A stretch of DNA of 64,000 bases from Clavaria fumosa (Eukaryota > Basidiomycota > Agaricomycetes > Agaricales > Clavariaceae): NCBI GenBank assembly GCA_951802425.1, contig OX637794.1:5208001-5272000 (forward strand), read 5' to 3'. Below the pieces are notes generated by a model. That model did not search any database. It was not told the origin of the DNA and saw only the letters and a list, made by a program, of their open reading frames with translations. The position numbers and the translations under genes are program-made. This document shows, one piece after another, positions 57,710-64,000 of the stretch. Position 1 is the first letter of the stretch. The number at the start of each line of letters is the position of its first letter.

Positions 57710-59499
57710 CTACCCTCGCACACCTGCGCTTGGGTGAGGTACCCTCGTGCGCTTTTGTACGCTCTTCTCCCACGTCTCCACGAACCTCTGGAGCACCTCA
57801 TTTAACTCTTCTAATGCTAGAGACCGTTGCCTCAATGCCTCGAGGCGTCGCTCCTCTGCACGTAAAACTCGCTTCATTGCACGCCATCGTTCCTTCTCCA
57901 CGGTATACGCGTTTTTTTCCCTCAGCCCTAGCTCTTGGATAACCGCCGCCCCGGATGCCAGAGCCGCCTCTAGTTCCTTGAATTTGTTGGACTCCATCTC
58001 GTCATTGCTGGCATCTTCAGCGTTGTCTGTGTTATCATCTACGTTATTTTCTTGAGCCTTTGGATGTTGGTCAGAAAAGGATGGTGTTGGCCACGCGCAT
58101 ATCATTCGGGCGTATGGCCTATGAACGAGTGGGGGGGAGATAACGGGTAACTGAAATTTTTTAAGGTGTCAGTCACGTTGATGTTGCAAATTGACCACAT
58201 ACCCCACTTCCACTGCGGCTACCCGACATATCCACCGACGGGACGACGTCCCCCGCCATTGGTCGAGCGAGTGGGGGGGAGCTAACGGGCAACTGACATT
58301 ATTTAAGCTGTCAGTCACGTTGATGTCGCAAATAGACCACGTACCCCACTTCCATTGTTACCCCATATATTCACCGACGGGTTAACATTAGCTGCTATTG
58401 GTCGGGGGAGTGGGGGGGAATTGACTGGCAACTGAAAATTTTCAAGGTGTCAGTCACGTCGATGTTCCAGAGAGACCACGTACCCAAGTTTCGCGGCCAC
58501 CCCCTATATTCGCCGATGGGCCAACTTCACTTGTCACCTCGTTCCGACCCACTCGCGTTCCCACTGATGCTACCGGGTGGGTGTATTGCTTGCCAATGAG
58601 TGGGTTGGAAGTTGTGGGCACCTGACACGTTTCAGGATGTTGGAAGTCCAGATGCCAGATACAGACGACGTACACCAGTCCCACGCATACCTGACATATT
58701 CGTCGACGGGCCGATACCTTCCTCTCGCGTCGCCCTTTGTGCGACTTGGCGTCGATGCCCAGTCACTCCCGTGGTTGCTTCGCGTACACCAGTCCCACGC
58801 ATACCTGACATATTCGTCGACGGGCCGATACCTTCCTCTCGCGTCGCCCTTTGTGCGACTTGGCGTCGATGCCCAGTCACTCCCATGGTTGCTTCGCGTA
58901 CACCAGTCCCACGCATACTTGACATATTCGTCGATGGGCCGATACCTTCCTCTCGCGTCGCCCTTTGTGCGACTTGGCGTCGATGCCCAGTCACTCCCGT
59001 TGTTGCTTCACGAGTTCCCCGGCTATTGGACACATCCACCGACGCGCTAATCGCTCTTTCCATCTCGTTCCGACTCCCATGTACCGCCACTCGTGATGCT
59101 GGGTGTTGAGGCCCCGCCCTCACTCCAGTTGCCTCATCCTGAGCCTCCGACCGCGCAGCCAAACGCCTTTGGTACCGCCGACTCCATCGCTCAAGTTGGT
59201 CCCTCAGCTCGGTCGTCTCTGCGATAAGCCGATGTGCATCGGCCGGTGTCTCGTTTGGTAGAATATCCTATGTAAGCCGTGCGTCGATTCAATTTTTTTA
59301 AGAAATGTCAACAACAAAAAAGACATACTATGAGGAATCTAATTTCATCCAACCAATCTTTTGATCGCTTCCAGCCTTCGTGATTCGAGAGTTCGAAGGC
59401 CATTGTGTCGTCCTGGTGTCCATGTATTTCAGTGAGGAAGTCCCGGAGTTTGCGGCCATACACAAGGGAATTTTCAATGAAATCAGGAGGGACATCCAT
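57710..59499 (-). CDS. Gene B: paralogue of A with repeated exon-intron units
   Basis: Six exons, all phase 0: 59,499-59,329, 59,267-58,674, 58,621-58,484, 58,431-58,345, 58,292-58,203 and 58,150-57,710 (505 aa). Exon 1 (MDVPPDFIENSLVYGRKLRD, WKRSKDWLDEIR) matches gene A exon 1. Exon 2 has LRDQLERWSRRYQRRLAAR, shared with gene C, and three in-frame 114-bp repeats (58,670, 58,784 and 58,898) coding a 38-residue unit with GPSTNMSGMRGTG. Exons 4 and 5 and the start of exon 6 are copies of one exon (LPVxSPPLxRP...), each preceded by a 52-nt intron. The last exon ends in a helix with ALEELNEVLQRFVETWEK. No known domain was recognised. Confidence 0.68.
58130..58560. repeat. 139-142-bp tandem exon-plus-intron units in gene B
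   Basis: gtcagtcacgt recurs at 58,168, 58,310 and 58,449. Each unit contains one 87-90-nt exon (29 or 30 codons) and one 52-nt intron, so gain or loss of a unit keeps the frame. Confidence 0.8.
58670..59011. repeat. 114-bp tandem repeat, three copies, in gene B exon 2
   Basis: gtacaccagtcccacgcata begins at 58,670, 58,784 and 58,898. The copies differ at only a few positions. The period equals 38 codons. It is open on the minus strand (gene B) and also on the plus strand. Confidence 0.9.
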
Positions 59500-60327
59500 A
59501 GATAGACCTGGCTTGAGAACGCCGACAACACCAGTTTCGGAACGACAACATCAGCCAGGGGTTGATAATATGCGAGCACGACTCAGTGCTCGCGTGATGA
59601 GTAACAGCGATGTGGTACATACCAATTGTGAGGGGGACAACAGTTCACGAGATGTTCGATGGTGGAGGGCGATGTGACAACAAATTGCGAGAGCAACTCA
59701 GCCCCCGCAAGTTGTGATTCACCGATGAGAGCGTCGCGCCAGAAGCAGGGAGTGTGGACACAGCTCAGTGCCCACAGTTCACGCAACGACGACACGATAG
59801 GGAGTTGAGTGTGAAAAGAAAAGTTGGGCGAGCGTGAGAATGGCGGGCACGACGCGATCACGTGTTGGTAACGCAGATAACGCCCACAACCCTGTTAACG
59901 CCCGTCAATGTACATTTCTGTGTTTGAAAAAATACTCGCTTTATACGGATCGTCTAACCTCACAAGACTTGCCGTTCAAAGGTCCCCCGTCACCGTTTAT
60001 TTGCATTGTGTGTTATGCCTCAGATATTACGTGACTCACCAATCACCTGGCCGTCCAAGCGACATACACACGTAAAGGGGAAAGGGGGAGGGCATAGAGA
60101 CTGTCGTCATATAACACCCGGTTGTATGCAGCTATGCAGTTATGCCCCGCTGTAGCGCACATCGCCATTACCCGCTATCGTGCACTCCGCTATTACCCGC
60201 TATTGTGCACTCCGCTATTACCCACTTATTGTATCGTGTATATTCGTATCGCGTCTGATGCTCTCGCGTGCATTGTAATTATGAAAATCCCGTTGCTATC
60301 TGTCAATCTGATCTCAATCTGATCGCC
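59500..60327. other. Intergenic, upstream of gene B
   Basis: No gene recognised. Short repeats of gagcaactcagc- and gagcacgactcag-type occur at 59,575-59,700, and gctattacccgctat-type repeats at 60,170-60,220. It probably includes the gene B promoter. Confidence 0.45.
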
Positions 60328-60690
60328 GTCTCCAACGTCGCTATCGCCAATGTCGCTATCGTGAACCGCTGTCGCCAACCCCGCTGACTCTATTGCTAAC
60401 CCTGCTATTGCCTACTTCAATCTGGTCGCCGTCGCCAACCTCGTTATCGCCAACCTCGCTGTCGCTGTTGCTAACCCCGCCATTGCCAACTTCTCTATTG
60501 CTAACTTCCCCGTCGCTATTGCTAACCTTGATGTTGCTAACCTCGCTATCGTCAACTTCGCCATTGCGAACCTCGCCGTCGCTATCGCCAACTTTGATGT
60601 TGCCAACTTCGCTGTCGCTATCGCTAACCCCGATGTCGCTAACCCGGCTGTTGCCAATTTCGCCGTCGTCGCCATCGCTAAACCTAACCC
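60328..60690. repeat. Degenerate 15-bp minisatellite (gctatcgccaac type)
   Basis: Units such as gctatcgccaacctc repeat with variation. On the plus strand part of it (about 60,438-60,670) reads as A-N-L/F/P-x-V pentapeptides (VANLAIVNFAIANLAV), and on the minus strand as SN/xEV repeats. There is no plausible gene around it. Confidence 0.65.
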
Positions 60691-61281
60691 TGGTCGTCAA
60701 GACATGCCGTCCTCGCGTCGCCTTCTGTCATCGGCTAGTCTTAGTTAGGTAATTCAGGCCAGCGGACGTAGCGATGTGGGTTGATGTGGGGTCACTGGAG
60801 AAAATGCCCCATATTCGTTGCGATGGTGGTTAGCGACAATTTACACGTGACCTTTCACTCACATTACCTAATCTAGGCCATTTGACTCGAGCCTTCCTCG
60901 AGTTGATGTAGTCATCACGTGATCTTTCTATGGCAGTCTAACTCTTACCGCATGAGCCGTTCCCTACTTAGGGGCCCGGTGGAGTGCATGATCATTATTA
61001 TATACACTGCTAGAAAACTAGGGTATACTTCCCAAGCGTACGCCGTCCATACGTTTGGTCGCGAAGGCGATGGTATCCGTGTTTGCGACCTTACAAATGA
61101 TGATATGTTCGATATAATGAGAGCCCATCGGTAGAAACATAAACACTTTGTATAAGCATCGGATTGAGATTGAGCACTTGACACGCCCGCTGAGTGCTCC
61201 TGTCGCTCGGCGGTATGCGAGAGCGTGAGCATTGTTGATTTGATGTCACGTGCGCCTCGGTAACGTGCACCAAACCCCATC
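60691..61281. other. Intergenic, upstream of the coiled-coil gene
   Basis: No gene recognised. Positions 60,880-60,925 match the TCACGTGA repeat family (ctcgagccttcctcgagt, then atcacgtgat). TATATA-like sequence stands near 61,000. Confidence 0.5.
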
Positions 61282-63049
61282 ATGCCGACATCAGCGAACT
61301 TGAACGAAACCGAGACTGAGCTTCAGCGCAAGACGCGACCCTTCGAACAAGCCGAAGCGATCAGTAACGAGGCGAACCTGACATTGATGGAGGCCGCGAC
61401 GGCTCGCAGAAGTTCGGAGGATTCGGCGCGTGTTGCGCATGGCAGGCGGTCGGAGGCCAAATCGAAATCGCCAACGCCCGGTCCGTCAAAATCCAGGAGA
61501 TATGTATCTAGGGGGTCTGATTCTGAGTCAGCGGACTCCGATCCAGAGCCAGTGAGGAAGAAGGCGCGGAGGAAGGCGCGGGTGGCGAAAGGTTCGAAAT
61601 CCGGAGACTGGACCAAGGCCGAGTTGCTGAAGGAGTTCAAAGCGAGTGAACTCATAGCGGACCATCTCCGTGATAGCCTTGAAGTTATGGAACAAGCTTC
61701 CGAAAGTTTGCGGGGGACGTATGACACAGAGGTGGCGAAGGTGGAGAAGGTGACGAAGGAGTTGGGCGAAGCGAAGCGCGAGTTGGGTGAAGCGAAGCGC
61801 AAGTTGGATGAAGCGAAGCGCGAGTTGGATGAAGCGAAGCGCGAGTTGGATGAAGCGAAGCGCGAGTTGGATGAAGCGAAGCGCGAGTTTGGGGAAGTGA
61901 AGCGCGAGTTAGACGAAGCGAAGCGCGCGTTGGGGGAGAAGGACAGGACGGTGGGGAGCCCGCATCTGGTCGCGGATCTGCAGCGCGAACTCGCGACGCT
62001 CAAGCAGCAGGTGGTGGAACCCGAACAGAGGACAGTGTACGTGGAGCAGTTTGGGGGGGAGGCGGGCTTGGAAAGGAGACTAGAGGATTCAGAGCGCAAG
62101 TTGCAGGAGTTTGAAAGCGTCTTCGAAGCATCGCACCGCAGGATGCAAGGTGACTGCTCTCCCTTTAAATTTCGTCGTTATCTGATATATGTCGTTGCCA
62201 TGGAAGTGAGGGAGAGAGAGGCACGATCGGAATTGGAGACGATGATAGAGGACAGAGATAGTGAGTTCGAGCCTTGTGAGTACGGAGGCCAGGTTAATGT
62301 AACACAATTTTTTTTTAGGAGTACAAGTGTTGTTGGACGAGGCGGGCTTGGAAAGGAGACTAGAGGATTCAGAGCGCAAGTTGCAGGAGTTTGAAAGCGT
62401 CTTCGAAGCATCGCACCGCAGGATGCAAGGTGACTGCTCTCCCTTTAAATTTCGTCGTTATCTGATATATGTCGTTGCCATGGAAGTGAGGGAGAGAGAG
62501 GCACGATCGGAATTGGAGACGATGATAGAGGACAGAGATAGTGAGTTCGAGCCTTGTGAGTACGGAGGCCAGGTTAATGTAACACAATTTTTTTTTAGGA
62601 GTACAAGTGTTGTTGGACGAGGCGCGAGCTGGATTAAAGACAAACCAGGATGCTGTGGAAGCGAGCGCAGCGACGGAACGGGGTAAGTAAATGACGTGTC
62701 CGAGAATATATTACTAACTGCGACTTGATTAGATCTTCGCGCTACTTTGGATGGCGTGAACGACGCGCTCCACGAGTTGCGTGCACGAGGGCGACGTGGG
62801 TTGGAGGTCGTCTTTTTCGCATACGACAACTTGTTGCGGAAGTTAGATGCCGGAGCTTCAAAGTCGTGGGCGGTCGAATGCGTGTCGAAGGAGCAGAAGC
62901 GTTTGCTGGAGGAGCTGCGGGAATATCCCAGAGTCGACCAGTTCGGGATACTAATGGAGGATCCGGAGGAGGAAGAGAGCAAAGAAGAAGAGGATGCGGA
63001 GGACGAAGCAGAGGGGCGGCGGAAGGGAAAAGAACCTGCCCGCAAGTAG
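61282..63049 (+). CDS. Coiled-coil protein with ELDEAKR heptads and a duplicated exon
   Basis: Four exons: 61,282-62,260, 62,319-62,540, 62,599-62,682 and 62,733-63,049 (1,602 nt, 533 aa), joined in phase 1. The N-terminus is Ser/Arg/Lys-rich with a nuclear-signal-like RKKARRKARVAK. Residues around 160-215 form a run of near-perfect 7-residue repeats (ELDEAKR, ELGEAKR), an obvious coiled coil. Exon 2 repeats the end of exon 1 (GLERRLEDSERKLQEFESVF and on). The C-terminus is helical (LHELRARGRRGLEVVFFAYD), then acidic (EDPEEEESKEEEDAEDEAEG), ending EPARK. A 57-nt in-frame stretch after RRMQ in exons 1 and 2 could be a retained or alternative intron. No known family was recognised; it lies next to the gene A/B/C cluster on the other strand. 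Confidence 0.72.
62060..62619. repeat. 280-bp tandem duplication of exon plus intron
   Basis: Positions 62,060-62,339 and 62,340-62,619 look identical. The unit is one 222-nt exon (74 codons) plus one 58-nt intron, so the duplication adds 74 residues without changing frame. Identity including the intron points to a very recent event. Confidence 0.92.
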
Positions 63050-63141
63050 ACTGTAAAATTTCTCCTTTGTTTCATACCAATATATTTTATTCCATTCTAT
63101 TGGTGATATTAGTATACAATAAAAGACAACGTCGGGCAGGT

Positions 63142-64000
63142 TCAGTTTCTCCCCTCCCATGCTTCCACTAACTTTAAGAGCGCCTCGTTCAACTCGCCCA
63201 ATGCCACAGACCGTCGCTCTATCTCATCGAACCGTCGCTGATTCACGAGGAAAAGTCGCTCCATTGCCCGCAGTCGCGCCTTCTCCGCTTTTGCCACATC
63301 CTCTTCAGCGAACCAGAGCCTGCGGAGAACCACCCCTGCTGACGATAGTGCTCTATTTAGCTCGCCGGAGTCATCGCGGTCGTTGAGGTCCTCGCGGTCG
63401 GTTTCCGTTTCGTCGATGACTTCGTTTTTGTCCGTACCTCCATTACCTCCAGAATCGTTATCGTCACCTTCTGCTCGAAGTCCACGTGTTGGATGCGGTC
63501 CACATGTCATCCGGGGGTATGGTGTGCGAACGAGTGGGCGGGAAGGGTCTGGATGCGGTCCACATGTCATCCGGGGATATGGTGCGCGAACGAGTGGGCG
63601 GGAAGGGCCTGGGACCTCGTTCCGGTATCCCGCCCCAGTTCGCCTTGGCACGTTCGACATGGATGGTCTTAGTCGTGGGTTTCCGTGCGGTCCGTGACCG
63701 GGTGAACGGGAGGTACCAGGCATCTGAGATGTTTCAACCTGTTAGTTTTCTAAATACTGGAAACAGAAACAGGTGACGTACGTGAGATCCGCGACTCCCA
63801 GACACCCCCGTAGGCGGGCCAATGACCCCCTCAGCCTCGCTTCGGCCTTTTCGAACTGCCTCTCCTGCTTCTGTGTGTCGCGACAGAAGCACCGCCCTCG
63901 TCGCTTCTTCTTGGGCCCGCAGCTGCGCAGCCATATGCTCTCCGTATCGCTCACCCCATCGCCGGAGTTGGTCCCTCACCGTCTTCATCCTGGATATAAT
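63142..64000 (-). CDS. Gene C: third paralogue, 5' end outside the window
   Basis: Exons 63,989-63,782 and 63,723-63,142 are visible. A splice acceptor (tatatccag) at the right edge shows that more exons lie beyond. The first visible exon reads KTVRDQLRRWGERYGEHMAA, matching gene B exon 2, and ends GPPTGVSGSRGSH. The last exon has two 60-bp repeats (PLVRAPYPRMTCGPHP twice), an acidic stretch and the shared final helix (ALGELNEALLKLVEAWE). The matching PLVHRPYARMIC in gene B supports both models. Function unknown. Confidence 0.65.

Noticed and set aside
60919..61134. Short plus-strand frame before the coiled-coil gene
   Set aside because: No match to the paralogue family, no domain, and it overlaps an equally long frame on the other strand.

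Overview
The window looks like Agaricomycete (mushroom-forming basidiomycete) chromatin. Many short GT-AG introns (about 50-60 nt), a KDZ-family transposase next to a TET/JBP dioxygenase, chromodomain Ty3 retrotransposons, and C-to-T decay concentrated at CpG all point there. I cannot name the species. No rRNA, tRNA or CRISPR feature was seen.

Layout. 1-5.8 kb: CpG-poor repeats, namely a 2.3 kb near-perfect palindrome and a 655-bp satellite. 5.8-12.3 kb: a full-length Ty3 chromodomain retrotransposon on the minus strand with two 541-bp LTRs, broken by stops that are nearly all explained by CGA-to-TGA. 13.8-16.8 kb and 43.07-43.7 kb: one decayed Ty3 element cut in two. 16,838-43,066: the centrepiece, a 26.2-kb DNA transposon inserted into that Ty3 element with a 7-bp target duplication (ACTGCGC). 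43.7-50.9 kb: decayed copia-like and Ty3-like pieces. 50.98-53.4 kb: a second copy of the palindrome. 53.4-54.0 kb: a 104-bp minisatellite. From about 54.0 kb to the end the sequence becomes CpG-rich and holds a family of host-like genes: three paralogues on the minus strand (A, B and a partial C) and one coiled-coil gene on the plus strand. Two of these carry precise exon-plus-intron tandem duplications.

The 26.2-kb element has 3,698-bp terminal inverted repeats. Each repeat carries a complete seven-exon gene for a probable DNA-binding protein, both transcribed outward. Between the arms lie a Ulp1-like SUMO protease, an apparently intact KDZ transposase with a CxC2-type zinc cluster, a TET/JBP-type 2-oxoglutarate dioxygenase, a zinc-finger protein whose N-terminus copies the histone H3 tail (MARNKQTAQRSTGGRALR), and a JmjC-type dioxygenase. 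The KDZ-TET/JBP pairing is known in fungi. The full set (transposase, DNA demethylase-type enzyme, histone-demethylase-type enzyme, H3-tail mimic, deSUMOylase) reads as a transposon that carries its own tools for escaping chromatin silencing. That functional reading is inference. The gene models and the element boundaries are read directly from the sequence.

Limits: exon boundaries were assigned by eye from splice signals and frame, repeat identities were compared by eye, and no database search was possible.
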